From assembly GCA_013398955.1 (NCBI GenBank), contig VWPU01006274.1:1-64000 (forward strand): DNA of 64,000 bases, given 5' to 3'. Below, one piece after another: positions 38,501 through 52,126 of this stretch (positions within the stretch are counted from its first letter, which is position 1; every line of letters starts with the position of its first letter). Origin of the DNA: Callaeas wilsoni. Its lineage: Eukaryota; Chordata; Aves; Passeriformes; Callaeidae. Under the pieces are notes generated by a model. The model searched no databases, had not been told where the DNA came from, and was given only the letters and a program-made list of their open reading frames with translations. A program made the translations under genes and the position numbers.

Positions 38501-40712
38501 CCGCATTAGATTCCTGCCACCTGTATCTTAAGTTCCCCTCCAGTGTAATTCATAATTCCCTTTGCATTTACTTTCTTTTGAATGAAGACTTGAATCTCCG
38601 GAATGCTGTATATGTGCTGAGCACTTGTTGAATACTCAGCTCTCCACAACTCAGTGATGCTCAGCTTCAGTGTATCGAATATTATGGTATTTGGGAAATC
38701 ATGATAATTAGGGAGAACACTCAGAAATACTGTTCAAGGCACAATTTTTTACACTTGTATCTGCATTGTGGCTGGGCAAGTGGAAGATGTGGAGGTAAAG
38801 ACAAGCATAGTTTTTGCATATTCTGAGAAAAACTTCCTGAGACTTCTTTCTGAGGGGATATGGGAGTTGCATACATTATTTCTACCTGATGCTGGAGGGA
38901 CATTGAAATATTCATTTAGTCAGCATCTAACATCAGTGGATTTGAGAGCATAAACTTTAATTTCTCACTGGAATCAAATGGAATGACACTGACAACTACA
39001 AATAAAAGAGATACAGATTCACAAGCTGCCCGTGCTAAAAACATCCATTGGTTCAAAGCAATTCTTGGTATTGTCAGCTAAAAATAAATAAATTAAAAGA
39101 GAAAGCCTAATGAGTGTGTTTATGACCAATGGAAACATCAACGAGCATCTGTTGATGCAAACCTAGTACAATTAATACTGAAGAAATACGACTTGGTTTA
39201 CTACCTGTAGGATCTCTGTTACATTGGTGACATGCATTTATGAAATGTTATTTTTCCTGCAGGTAAAGAAAACATTAGTAAGGAAACACTTGCTTTGACT
39301 GCTATTTTTCTTAACAATCTATTAGAGAGGCTGCAAACAGTGAGGGCATTGTGATGGCTCTGTAGTGATCACCTTGGTCTCTTACCCACATCATGTGGCC
39401 TTTAAGCTAAAGTGCCAAAGCTGGAGACTGGAAATAGCTGTATTGCTCACATGTCTAACAATCATGGGTTTGCAATGATGTATTATGTAGGTAAATAAAT
39501 ACTATGGTCCTTACTGGTAAGTCAACAAACTGAATGAAACTGATGGTTCTGCAGGTGAGAAGCAAAAACCATTAAATTCTTATTATTTCCATCTGACTGG
39601 TGTCCTTTTTGCCTAATTTCTCTTTCTGGGGTTTCCATCCATGGTAAGTACCCTCTCACAGAGTGCTTCTTTTCCTGGAGCTAGTCTAAGGATTTCTCTT
39701 CTGACCTTACGCTTTCTCTCCTTGCCTCTCAGAAGAGCTTGCTTTCCTGTGTTCCAGTTTTCTGGCCCATCTGCTGCCCTCCCACACATGGCAGAGGGCA
39801 ACAGATGGGTGATAATCATGCGGAAAAAGGCAAATGGAGGCCATGCGGAGGGGAAATGCAGCTCTGTGGCATCGTGCCCTGGCAACACAAAGCCACCACT
39901 AGTCATCCACTGCACACACACCGTGAATCCGTCAGTGACAAGTAAGGCGTGTGGCTGGTTGGAATAGGAACAGTTTGGGACACTGCCAGTGCTGGGTGGC
40001 TGGTTTCCACTGGTAAACATTGTCACTTACGGTACAGCACTTCTCAGGAGTAAGTGAAGCACATCATGTCCACCTCTTCAAGAAAGGCTCATCTCCATTT
40101 TTGATATGAGGGCAAGATGATATTTCATGGTATCTCATTTAGGGCTCCTTTGGGTTGCAGACATAAAGCTAAGCTGTGGGGTAAGACCAGTGAGCTCTGA
40201 TGCTGGATGGAAGGAGGCACGCACATAGCAATAACCAACATGTTTGCACAGGTCTGAATCCACAGCAGCCCATCCGCTTCTGACAACAGCTTGCTAGGAC
40301 ATGTAAAGTCACCGGCAGGAGATGACAGAAGAAATGGACTTGGCAATGTCAGTCAGCCACAGATGACTATGAGCTATCCATATGATCCTGGAGAAAAACA
40401 ACAACATGAAAAAAAGAGGCAAATATGGCATGAGGGTATTATAATGTTTAAAACAGCGGAAATTATATCTCTCTGGTATGTTGGTGCATGGCTACCTCAA
40501 AAAGGCAAATAAGAAGAGTAAGAAGACTTGCCTATATGGTCCATTGGTGTACTGCAGCACAAAGACTGTGGACTTGATAGCCTTAAGGTTTCTTTCCAGT
40601 GCAACATAACTCACATCTCTATGAAATACACACAAAGTCCCATTAGGGAAGAGTACCTTTCCCGAATAAATAAAGGCTACCTAAGTTACAGCTCCATCAA
40701 TCAAACAGTCTT

Positions 40713-40730
40713 AAACTTTTTAAAAAGTTT
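40713..40730. repeat. Perfect 18-bp AT palindrome
   Basis: AAACTTTTTAAAAAGTTT is its own reverse complement. AT palindromes of this size occur by chance in AT-rich DNA. Confidence 0.9.
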
Positions 40731-40868
40731 TAATTGCTTACAGAGCTGTACAATCTTACAACAGATACGGAAATACTAACAGGTTGAACCTTAATATTGT
40801 GCATAAATTTCTTTAAGAAGTGTAACTTTTCTGCTATGGTATGAAATGCTATGTAATTGTCACCAGAG

Positions 40869-41140
40869 ACAGGACTTGAGGAAATCACCTGAAGTTGTGC
40901 CAGGGGAGGTTTAGGTAGGATATTAGGGAAAGGTTCTTCACCCAGAGGGTAGTTGGGCACCCCTGGAACAGGCTCCCCAGGGAAGTGGTCACAGCATCAG
41001 CCTGACTGAATTCAAGAAGCATTCGGACAATGCTCTCAGGCACGTGGTGTGACTCTTGGGATGCCCTGGGCAAGGCCAGGAGTTGGACTTGATGATCCTT
41101 GGGGTCCCTTCCAACTTAGCTTATTCTGTGATTCTGTGAT
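40869..41140 (+). mobile_element. CR1 LINE, 5'-truncated, with intact 3' tail
   Basis: This is the best-preserved transposon in the window. Diagnostic CR1 blocks appear in order: GTTGTGCCAGGGGAGGTTTA, AGGTTCTTCACCCAGAGGGT, GGAACAGGCTCCCCAGGGAA, GTTGGACTTGATGATCCTTG and GGTCCCTTCCAACTTAGC. They end in two copies of ATTCTGTG at 41124-41139. CR1 lacks a poly(A) tail and ends in short octamer repeats, as here. The copy is about 272 bp and covers only the end of the element, which is normal for CR1. It carries no reverse-transcriptase sequence. Open frames overlapping it are not genes. Confidence 0.95.
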
Positions 41141-44100
41141 ATCCCATGTGTTAACTAGCAAGCTGGAATACAATATACAGACAGGGTAATATGCTGAGCA
41201 GTTGTTCATATGGTATTACCTTATGTTTCAGAAGCCAAATGAAGAGAGAAGTTCTGAACTGTTCCCTTCCGGCAGTGAAACCCTCACAGAATAATGCCAA
41301 TACTGCTAGATCAGATAGACAATATCATCTGGAAAACTGCAAATAAAAACTCTTGACTGTTCAGACAGTACACAACCTTCAAAATTGTTCTTGTTCTTAA
41401 AAAGTATTTTTACTACTCTTGTTTCCTATCCTATAGAAAGAACTTGTTCATATTTCTACCATATGCATACGTATACACTGTATTTGAATAGTTCATTTTT
41501 CCATTGCTTCTTCCCTCATACTTTCTCATATTTTACCTTTCAGTTACCTATCTTTTAATAACAGTATTGGAACAGTAAAGAAGATATTTCAAAAGGATTT
41601 TAGGAAAATTACTTAAAAATTGGGCTTTCTAAGGCCTTGGATCTACAACAGATAAGTAATACTGTGGTTCCCATATAGTTTCTACCTACAGTGAGATGCT
41701 CCAAAGTGAAGTCACGAAATAAAAAAATATCTAAAATGAGACAGTGGAAGGAAAATACACATAGAGGCTAATGACAATTGATCATGAGATTTGTTAAGAG
41801 ATAATTATGAGCTAGTCTGAAAGATCTGCTTGTTTTGTAAGGCCATTTCATAATAACCAATACCAGCAGCATTTTACCGCTGTCCTGTGCAGAATCAAGG
41901 CAAGGATGAGCAGTACCAATCTATAATGGTTTTGGAGGGTTGACAAGGTAAAACTAATTTTATTTTTTAGTTGCCTTGCCTGCCGTTTCTTGTCCAAAAA
42001 GTAAACCCTTTGCATTCCATATTATTTTCCAAGAATAACAGCTTTGGATGTTTAGTTTGGCTAAATTAGAGAAGTTGACCACCTGTTTGTAGAAAAACAA
42101 GACATTCTTGCAGATGGAAGTTCTGAGCTATGATAAGGAATTCTAAAAGAAATCTTATTGGGTACAGAGAGTGAAGTAGGCAAAATACAGACACAAAAAA
42201 ACTCCTTGTGGACATTTTTGAGTGCAGGGTAGATGAAATAGAATAAAAATCTATAAATGTTCTCATCTCCAGTTTCATAATAAATAGCGAAAGCATCATA
42301 TCTTGAATTCTGCAGAAATGTATAGGACAGTATTGATTACTGTAAAAGGAGCAGCCTTGTGCTAGCAAAGAGATGGATGAGGTTCTTTATATGCTCTTGA
42401 AGATGAGTGTCCCATAAAACCGGAAATTTGCAGTGTGTATATGGTCGTTCTTATATACAAAATGGTCTTTCAGCAAATGAATTATGATGTGTCAAAATGA
42501 CTCATAGGGACTTTGCCACAGTGCAGTATGTTTGAGAAAATTGCTGCCACAGAGTAAATATTTTTTATGTTGATTAACAGTAACACAGCTGGCCTCTGAC
42601 TTTGCAAATTTAATGGAAATTTCAGGGTTAATGAATGAAACTAATCCTCCCTTCCTCTCTCCTTGTTTTACTTTCTCACACATGCACAAATGCACACCAA
42701 GTTTGTACAAAAAATCTCACTTATGTTGTTGCTAATGAGGAACATCCAAGCAAATCAACATATGTGCACTACACAGGTACCCAAGAAAAGTACAGAGATT
42801 TTAGGATAACCACTCCTTCCAAAAAAACACATCCTAGTGAACTGCACTGCCTTATCACAATTAATAGTCTGCATTATCACTTTTAAAAGTTGTGCATGAT
42901 AATAAACAATGCAAATGAATGAAAGAGACATTGGGGGGAAGACTGATCCCCAAGAGAAAGGAAATAAATGAATCAGAAATGTTCTTGAGCTCTATAACCC
43001 GGCACCTGAGAGGAGAGAAAGGCCCTTGCTTTAGTGTATGGCCTTAACATCTCTGCTCATAGAAAGATTTTACTTGAAATCTTGCAAGGTCAAACTTCTT
43101 TTGCAGGTGTCTGGGTCCTTTTTTTATCATCCAGGCTGGAAATTTCATACATTATGTGATGATTTTGCTTAGTTTTCTTCCCTGCACTGCCCTTGTTTAC
43201 ACTCCTGTGCAAATGGCCCGGTTGGGCAGGGCCCCTGCAACTGCTTTGCAAATTCCCACTGTTGTGGCTGTAGATTCATCACCTTTAAGTGTGCATATTC
43301 TGCCATAAAGGGGACTTAATCCCACAGAGGATCATCCTCAAACACTTTAGTTGCAAACAGTGTTGGGAGATGAAGACATAGGTAGTAACTCTGCTGTTTT
43401 GGGTAGGGATATAAGATATCATCCTACTTGTCAAGGAATTCCTGGGGAGTAGAGGTGGATGGTGTGTGTCATTTCAAACTCTGATTTCTATGATCCCTTA
43501 ATGCTGTCCAAGTTCATTAAAACACCTGAAGAAAATTATGTTCTTCCAGAGACAATATAAAAAGAAATCTACCTGCTGAAGCCAGTGAGAAAATAGAGCA
43601 GGTGACTGCTTACAAAAGCAAAAAGAAATCTTACAAAAGGCAAAACAAATTACAGATAAATACATGGTTAGAGAAATAAAACAGCACACCTCTTTTCTGA
43701 GACACCAGGCTAGAACACAACCCTCACAGCATATTTTAGCCTGGTGGGCATTAATCAAAGTGCTTCCTATTCTTCTCTTTTCTTCCTCCTGCTCCACCTC
43801 CCCATACGTTTATTTCCCTTAGAACAATTTTACAATAGCCACTTACTTTAACTTCCAGAAAAAAGGTTTATAGAGTGCAGGGAAATTTGATTTGCAAATT
43901 CAATCAATTCTATATCCAGGAAAAATAGACAATAATGATTGTAGAACCAACAGATACCACTGACTTATTGAAATTAATCCATTCTAATAATGCTGATCTC
44001 TTCCCAGGTCAAAGGAAAGGTTGGATAATTACATTTTTTTCCATTCATACAATTACATTTTGTTTGCAAGTTTCTTGGGGTTCAGTTTGCAAAGGCTTTA

Positions 44101-44684
44101 GAGGCAGTTCTGTGTGCCTTACTTGCCCACTCTTCCTGAGACAGTATTAAGCAAATTTTCCATATGACGGGATTATGCTGGCTTCTATGTAATTTTCATG
44201 CAGAAGTCCCAGGAATGCTCTCTGCATTTGGTATGTCTAAACTCTATAAATCTTGTCTCTGATGGTGGAGCAGACTCCAGGGTTTTCAACATTGGCATGC
44301 AGAAACTTGAGAATGGTCAGGATACTCTTGTCACAGGAAGAACCAAAGAAGGTCCAAAGAAGGTGAACAGGGATGGAGACCAGCATCAGAGAATTAGGCT
44401 GCCTAGTCCTTTTTGCTGCTGAGATCACAGCAGGGGCAGCTGATGACACCTCAAGGAGCAAAAACTGGAGGCACATCAACTCTTCCTTCTCTGGCAACAG
44501 CAGCAAATCTGACTGTGAACTTGGCAATGGAACAGTTAAAGATAGGTTACTCTCCTGAATAGGAATGTCCAGGGCACTCTTCTGAATCCATAATGTCATG
44601 AAAACCCACTGGCAGAAACCTAATTTGAAGCTCTAAGGTTTGAACTATGAATGAAACATTATACATGAAAGCATATAGGAAATT

Positions 44685-44699
44685 AAAAAAAAAAAAAAA
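44685..44699 (+). repeat. Poly(A) run, 15 nt
   Basis: Uninterrupted A homopolymer without a recognisable retroposed body. Confidence 0.95.
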
Positions 44700-46531
44700 C
44701 AAACCAGTAGCACTGTCCTATAAATAGTGCTTGGCAAACAAAAAGTATAATCTATTATGGTATAGTAGTCTCCATTTGTCTGGAGGTATGACTTCTAGTT
44801 ATTATGGTTTACATGTTCTTAGAAACATCTGTATTTTGTTCTATCCAAGAAAAGAAGTGACACTTGTAATAAAGGAAGAACATAAATAGCCTACCTGGTT
44901 TTGCTGGAGTGGGAAATTAGTCTAGTAGGACCACTACGGAGCAAAGCCTTGCCTTTCATATGAATTGTAAACTCAAGTTCTCTGAATGTACCTTCACAAG
45001 CCTAGGATCTGACTCTGTTACAGTGATTTCCCTTCTATGTCAAGCCCATAATGGTTTTCCAGATTGATATCAAATGTGAATGAAATCTCCTAGAGATATG
45101 TTTAATCAAATATGATAGTACATTTATAATTCTCTTAGCTGACAGGAAAAGTCTGATTTCTGTTGAATCTCAGCTCTTCCTCACTCTTGAACCCAAACTC
45201 AATTTCTAGGTATGTCAGACTCAGCACTTTTTCCTGTTTTGATCATTGTGGCACAAAAGAGCCAGCAAACTGTCCAGGAAATCCTACTGTTGAACAGAGG
45301 GGAAGACAATGACAGATTATAAAAGCATCTCAAACCTCTTGTCATTCAAAGATTTAACTCTTGCAGAAGAGTTTCTAAGGATGTTGGTTTGATCCATGAG
45401 AAGCACTCGTACATCCTCACAAGAGCATGGGTGATTTGTACACAAAACTCCCACTTCTGCTCGTAAGATAAATCCACATCACCTCCCTCAGACATACCAA
45501 AATCAAAGTATACTCCACGTCTTCCCTTCCAAGAGCAGAAGACAATATTCATCTGTGTGCACAGGGAGATATATGTATCTGGTTATTTAGGTGCTTCTCT
45601 GCCTTTCCGGATACAAAAACAGAGATGGTAAAGCACAGTGTACTCCAGATTTTTTTTCTTTTTCCTTTTAGTCCATTCCTCTTTTAAACTTACAAAATAA
45701 AAAATAATTATCCCAGGAGAATGTTATATCTGTGTAATTTTTTCCACTGTATCGTTAATTACTGTATTTCACATGCCCCTTTTAATTACATAATGTCTGA
45801 GATTCAAATTCAACAGCCTCTCTCAAAGAGAAAGTGCTTTAATATCTGAAGTGCTGCTCCTGTAAATTGGCATCTGAAAGATAGGCTAAAAAAGGGGCAT
45901 AAATACGAACATTCCCATCCTTCCTAACTGACTGCAATACCAATGAGCTGCACCGACTCTACACAGACCTCCCACATTCTTGATAGGATGTTTTCTAGCA
46001 GAGTGATCCACAAATATTATCATTCAATGACAATACAGTTTTATCAAGGTACGTCTCAATCCACAGGATACAAGCCCCACACAACAGACGGAAAATTTGG
46101 CGCAGTGATGCGCACACTGCGTGTGTTACTTACTGGTTATTGCAGTGGTCATACCGAGTCCCGTATGGCGTTACATTAACGAATGGCATGCAAGCACCTT
46201 CTGTTGAAACATCTGCGACAGGGAAATTTCAGGCATTTTTCCAGATATTTTTTTGTGCTCTCGACCAAATTTTCATTAGGGCTATAAAACCTGGCAGGCA
46301 GCATTGTTGTGTATGATTTTTTAATAAACTGGGACATGCCTTTGTTATAGGAGTGAAGAAAAGGGCTCTTTAGAGACTTCTTCCTATTACAAAAAGTTCA
46401 GAAAACATATGACAGCTCACCAGACAGTATCTCCTAACTTTTTTTCCGTCTCTTCCAAGACTAAGATTTCCTGCTTCTTTAGATGTATACAAAGATTTAC
46501 AGGTTTTGAAATGAAACCAAAAATGTTTTTG

Positions 46532-46544
46532 TTTTTTTTTTTTT
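46532..46544 (+). repeat. Poly(T) run, 13 nt
   Basis: Uninterrupted T homopolymer, preceded by TTTTTG. Confidence 0.95.
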
Positions 46545-48850
46545 AATCTATCAGATTAAATGATTCCAACAGTGGCATTACTAGAGAATGCGTTCAAAGA
46601 AAGAGCACATAGCTAACATGGATTTTTAGCATCTTTTTGATGCCTGCTGCCAGGAATCTCACAAAGGATTTTCACTTACTTGACAGACAAGGTCCCTTAG
46701 AAAAAAAAAAGAAGAAAGGAAAGCAAATGGGCACGTGCAGATCAGATCTTGTACACAATGCAAGCCTAGAACATAGCCTTACTCCTTTTTCCTTCTCATT
46801 TCCAGAAACATGCCATCACCTGCTCTCCTTTCTCTGCTCCCCTGCAAGACAACAGCCACCAGGCACAAATTGAAGTTCCATTTTGCAATTCTCCCTGACA
46901 CACTATGAACACTAATGCAGAACAAACATTCTTGGCAGTAAATATGTACATTATCATTATGTAAATAGGTATGTTATCATTACAGCAAAATGATGATGTT
47001 CTTTACTAAGTCTATATTCCCTTTCCAAGAATATTATGTAGTTTGAAGTATAATTTCCATTATGCCACTGGGGCTAGAAAAACACTTCAGTTCAACAATA
47101 ATTAGTATACTGTATATAACAAAATGTTTACCATGGATAAAGATGATGTGCAATCCTAAATCTTTTTGGACAAACAAACAAATGCAGTTTAACATGGTAG
47201 TGTTCAGCCTAACTAACCAACAGAAAGCATTTTCAGACTAATATCCATTCCCACATCCAAAGTGAGCATCATATTGACATTTTATACCAACAACACCATG
47301 AGCAATAACATTTTAAATTGTATGAGGTGAATGATCTACTGTTAGCATGAAGGTGACTTTATTTCTGAACCTTAAATGAACTAGAAATGACTGCATGTCA
47401 CAGACTGCTGGCACTGCAACCATGTTTACATGAAGTCCATTGCTCAACTGTAGGTAAGTGTATCAGCACTGCAAAACCCAAATCTTTAGGTTTTAAAAAT
47501 TCAAAAAGTTCTTGTGATCAAAGAGCAAGGCAAGGCCAACTCCTAAGTCCAGCAGCTGTAATCTACTTTTACATACCTACATACCCCATGCTATTACCTG
47601 AGAATTCGAGATATGTGTGTCCTAGACTGAGGTAAAAAAAGCACTGCCTTCTTACAGAAAAAAAAGAATTGCTGGCATAAGTAAAATTGGATGAAAGTGT
47701 TAATATTTTCACAGCTTTCTTTTGAGGTGAGTAAATGTAAATACTCGTCTCTCATTTTCTCTGAAAAAGTGGATTAGTTGTTTAGAAGTATGTAAATGCA
47801 TTGAAAATATCTTCAATTTCTTCATATTCCTTTGAACACTGCTTTGAACTGAAAAATCAATTTTCAGAAAGGAAGATATGCCAATTAGAATTTAAAAAAA
47901 AAACAAACAGTAGAAAAGAAATTAATTTATAAATTATAAAATATATAATGGCCACATTCCCACTGTTCAGCTGCCCACATCTATCACATACCACATTGGA
48001 ATTGTGAAAATATTGTATGAAAATATGCATATGACTCCCAGCATTCTTCATTATGCACCAGCTCTCTTCAGAAAGCTTTTCTTGGGAAAAATTAAATAAG
48101 GAGGATGGATAGCCTTAGAGGACTCTCACAGAGATTGTGCATGGTGATTTCTCCTTTCCCAATGCCAATAATTAGATAATTGTTTTGCATCTTCAGGCAA
48201 ATATTGTGGAAGCAGAACAAACTACAAACTACTTTTCTCTGGCATTTCTATTCTCTTGTTACTTCAAAGCGTCTGATACACTTGTGTTCACCACACATAT
48301 GCGTAAAGCTGCTCTGTACAGGATGCAACAATATGTGTGTCACTGAGTCAGTGGTTTTCTTCTCTGACATCTGAAAGCAGCTGCTGATGTTGGGCTGCCT
48401 AGCGGCTCCGGCCAGGCAGGACCAGCACATATCCTGGCCAGTCCCCTGGATCAACAGTTCCCAGCCAGGTCCTGCCTGTGAAGTCAAACCAATTGAGAGG
48501 AAGAAGCAGCAGCAGCAGGGAAGAATTTCCCATATCCTTTGGATGTTTATTTCAATTTTGTTTCAAACTGATCAAACCATGGGAGAGTCTGATTTCTTAC
48601 TGAAACTCTCTGAACTTAAGCCTCCTCAGCAAAGTGTGTTACAAAATGAGACCTTCTCTGCCACAAAAGAAATATTTCTCTGTCTTTAAGACCTGTTGTT
48701 TAGTAGCACCACTGGATTCCCCTTATTCTTCTATTGTGAGAAACAGTGAACTCCCTGTTTATATTCTCTGAAATATCCATGACTTCATGTACCTCTTTAA
48801 TATCATCCGAACATTTTTTTTAAGCTGAAAAGTCCTGTTCTGTCAGGAAC

Positions 48851-48900
48851 TTTGCATACGTTCAATCTGAACTGAACTCTGTTCAGTCTCTTTGCATACG
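48851..48900. repeat. Hairpin flanked by direct repeats TTTGCATACG
   Basis: TTTGCATACG occurs at 48851-48860 and again at 48891-48900. Between them lies a perfect inverted repeat: ACTGAAC (48871-48877), loop TCT and GTTCAGT (48881-48887). TTTGCATA overlaps an octamer-like (POU factor) core. The layout resembles a small transposon footprint or a composite regulatory site, but its size is also compatible with coincidence. Confidence 0.85.
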
Positions 48901-51554
48901 AAAGCCATGTGATACCTATGGATATCTGCTACCCTTGTCTAGGATACCTTTCCTACTTCTACCACACCTTCTGCACACAATATAAGACATAATATACTGA
49001 TGATTTATAAGATAATCCAGTGATATTTTCAGTCGTTTTCCACTACAAGTGGAACAGAAAACTCAGTTTCACATAGGCAGTCACAGCTTGAACTATGCAA
49101 ATAATTGACTGGTCAAGTGGAAGTAAGTAATCCAAACAAAAAACTCATTTGAAGTCAAGGGGAAGCAAGCAACACCAAAAATTAACTTATTTCTGCAAAG
49201 CAAACAAATCACTTCTAAAAAACCCTATCATTTTGCAGATGAGATGAAAAACTTTCTTTTATTCTAAGGACTTCAGCAGTTTTTAAAGAAAACTTATGGA
49301 AAAGTTACCCCAAAAATCTTACTTTTTTTGAAATTTAAGGCAAAACAGGTGGCTGGAGTGAATCATGAAAAAAAGGAGCAATATGAGCAAATGGGTGTAA
49401 GCAGCACTTTATAAATCAGACCAGAATGCTCCAGGTTTTCCTCTCTAATCTAAGCACCACTATCAGTATATTTGTTATTCTTACTGCTTTGATATAGCCA
49501 GTTGGGACATGTACCTGGCAGATTTCCACTGACTTTTGGCATTAGGAGTCTAGGTCATTAGGGCCTGCATTGGGCTGCTCACACAATATTATGCTGTTGG
49601 AGCTCAGACCACTTCCTATGCCTGTAAGATTTAAATGTAGCACTTGGCCAAAATCATCAAACACGGCATCATCCACAAACACAACAGTATTCGGTGGCCA
49701 AGTCTTTCCAAAACAAAGAATGAGCAGAGGAGGTATCATGGTAGACTCTAAAAAAAGCAAACAGAGTGCAAGGAAGAGATTGGTTACTCAGACTGTTGCT
49801 GTAACGTGGACAGTAACTGTCTAATTGTTGAAGCTTCTCATTTCTTCCGTGTGAAAAATGCAGCGGCCATAAGAGATTGACACAGAAGTTTCATGTAGGT
49901 AGATGCATCCTATTGCTGTCTAATGGAACAATGATCTAATGTAGCCCAAGCCAAAACTGAAACAAAGCTTTTAATAGTGGGAGCAATTAATTCTCAAAAA
50001 ATATGTCCATGGAACAAGAGGGCACTGCCATAATTCTGAACTTTTAAACTTTCTGGAGTTAGTACTTCTGTTTCCTCAGCTGGTGATATTTTCTCAATTT
50101 TGTGCCTGGCAAAGGTCTCTTTCCTCTCCTTCAGATAGGTCAAGAATTGTGTTGAAGAAAAGATTTCAGGGTCTGAGATGATTTTGCAGCTGAAGAATCG
50201 GACATTTTCCAGCCAGTAGTGGGGAGGAAGGTGGTGGAGGTTTTTCTGCTCTTCATGGATCTTGGTTACTTGCCCTGGGCCCAACAGAAGTTGCTGTAAG
50301 ACCAATTTTCCAAAAGCTGGTGACACATTATGGAGAAGGAGTGTCATGATGGAGCTGTGCTTTGTTGAAGATCAGATGTCTGGGTCACAATACACCATTA
50401 ACTTTTTAAAAGAACAGCACATAAAATGTTGTGGTGCAGGCAAGGGGATCTCTTGATATCTGTATTTTGCATGCCACTTTGTGAAAAGAAGAAAATACGC
50501 ATTCCTCTCCCACTGAATACAGGCAGCCCTGCAGATTGATTTTGGTCCATGCCATGAGGTTAATGCACAGCTTGATCTGCACTGACATGAAAATACCATC
50601 TGCATAACCCCGGCTTGCCTTGCTGGGAGAAGAGAAGATACAGGACTCAGCAGCTGGTCTCAGCTACTCTGGGAAAATGTTCGTCTCCAGACCAAGTTTG
50701 GATCCAGCCATATCTGGCAAAAGTATTATAACTATATCACATGCATACTCCAGAGAAATCTTAGGAAGCTTAATGGAAGCTCAGTTCATATGTTGAGGCT
50801 GTTACATGAAAAGCATCAGGAAAAGCATAAACTGTTCCTATTTCAAAATTGTACAGGGAAGTAAGTATATGGTATAGTAACTTCATAGGACTGTCATCAT
50901 GAGGTACTCAAATATTCCTAACTTAACATACATAATTCAAAAGAAAAAATTTTTTTCTCTTTGGTTAATATCGAAGTAATAGTTTTCACCCCCAAGCTGT
51001 GCAACAGAAAGCTGACTTCCTTTTTGGTGAGCAGGAGATATTACTGAATCTTGTCATAAGCATGCAAGCACAATAATCTGTTTTGTGCATTACACAAAGG
51101 ACAGACTACACTCACTCTCCTGAACTTTCTGACAGCAAGAGTGAGAGTTTGAAACAATGCCTGTCCCAACAGAAAAAAACTTCCTGTATCAGGTCCTTTC
51201 CTATTAAACCAAAGAAAAAGGCTTTTGTTTGTGTGTTTCTCTTGTGTGAGGTTTTTGGTGGTGGTGGTTGGCTTTTTTAGTTTTTTGTTTCCTTAAATAT
51301 AAGTGTACACTCTGCTTATTTAAAAGTTAATTGAGCTTAGTAAATTGATGCAATCTTTCATAATGTAACAGATTTTTTAAAATATCAAATTTGTAATCAG
51401 TTTAATGTATTGTTCCACCAGGACTGCTTTCACTGGAGGGGAATAACGGTAGTTACAAAACCACAGGGCCACATTCACCTCAGCTAAAATCAACGTATAA
51501 CTGCTCTTGTGTGCTCAAAGGAGATCCGCACTCCCTACATAGCATGGCAACCCT

Positions 51555-51730
51555 GACGAAGAGTGGGACCAGAGTCATTAGAAGAGCTGTCGCCCAAAAG
51601 CATCCCCTCAGCTCCAGGGAGCGCCTGCTCCTCGCGGTGCCGAGTGGTTGGGCGGGCTTTGGGGTGCTTTGCTGAGCGGGGCTGGCTCTGCCTCCCGCCC
51701 CTGCGCACAGGCGGCTGCACGGAGATTGCG
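51555..51730. promoter_or_regulatory. Small CpG islet, candidate regulatory element
   Basis: About 13 CpG lie within some 175 bp, with GC-rich segments such as GCGCCTGCTCCTCGCGGTGC, in otherwise CpG-poor AT-rich DNA. No transposon hallmark or splice structure is seen. The short arginine-rich open frames on the minus strand (for example 51535-51720) reflect the composition. It could equally be a fragment of a GC-rich repeat or a conserved enhancer. Confidence 0.3.
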
Positions 51731-52087
51731 AGGTGACATGGTCAGCCTGATGAAGTACACAAAAGCTTTTGGCACTGCATATCTGCAATATCATGGACAG
51801 TCAAGGAGGCGCCTGTTATAAAAATACACAGTGAAACACAACTGGAGGACTGCTCTTTCTCAAAGGCTAACGTAATGCATTCCTTCTGTTTAGGCTCATT
51901 TTCCAGCCTTTCACATTCTTTGTGAACAAGAGTTATAAAACAAGCCTGATGCAGTCCAATTATTTTTACTTTGAAGGCCATTAATCAAGATTGACTAAGA
52001 AAATGAAGACAGCTAAGCAAAATTTCATATGTGACTAGAGTGAGATTAAAATAAAACCAGATGGGGATGGACAGAGACGTTAAGCTG

Positions 52088-52126
52088 CTTTCTCTCCCCC
52101 TTCCCTCCCCTTTTTTTTCTTTTTTT
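52088..52126 (+). repeat. Uninterrupted pyrimidine tract, 39 nt
   Basis: Only C and T occur, grading from CT-rich through C-runs to T8 and T6-7 runs. No AG acceptor follows directly; the next bases are GACTCATG. It is a simple low-complexity tract that may form triplex DNA. Confidence 0.9.

Larger units (their letters stand above)
33311..40868. other. AT-rich non-genic sequence
   Basis: No confirmed gene. A possible minus-strand terminal exon lies at 36950-37086 (see findings). The longest open frame of the window lies at 39613-40026 (minus, 137 codons) but has no recognisable domain. Structural features are the AT palindrome at 34081-34123, hairpin 34648-34671, tandem repeat 35476-35514 and palindrome 40713-40730. 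A pyrimidine-rich stretch ending in CAG occurs at 35704-35762, with no exon evident after it. Confidence 0.6.
41141..48850. other. AT-rich non-genic sequence
   Basis: No gene was recognised. The minus-strand frame at 44237-44599 (120 codons) has no identifiable domain. The stretch contains poly(A) 44685-44699, poly(T) 46532-46544 and the CpG-retaining segment 46089-46181. A mildly GC-rich patch with a short CAG repeat lies at 48390-48518. The rest shows no recognisable repeat. Confidence 0.65.

Noticed and set aside
39613..40026. Longest open frame in the window (137 codons, minus)
   Set aside because: No domain, signal or splice context is visible, and an overlapping plus-strand frame is nearly as long. 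One frame of this length is expected by chance in 64 kb of two-strand sequence.
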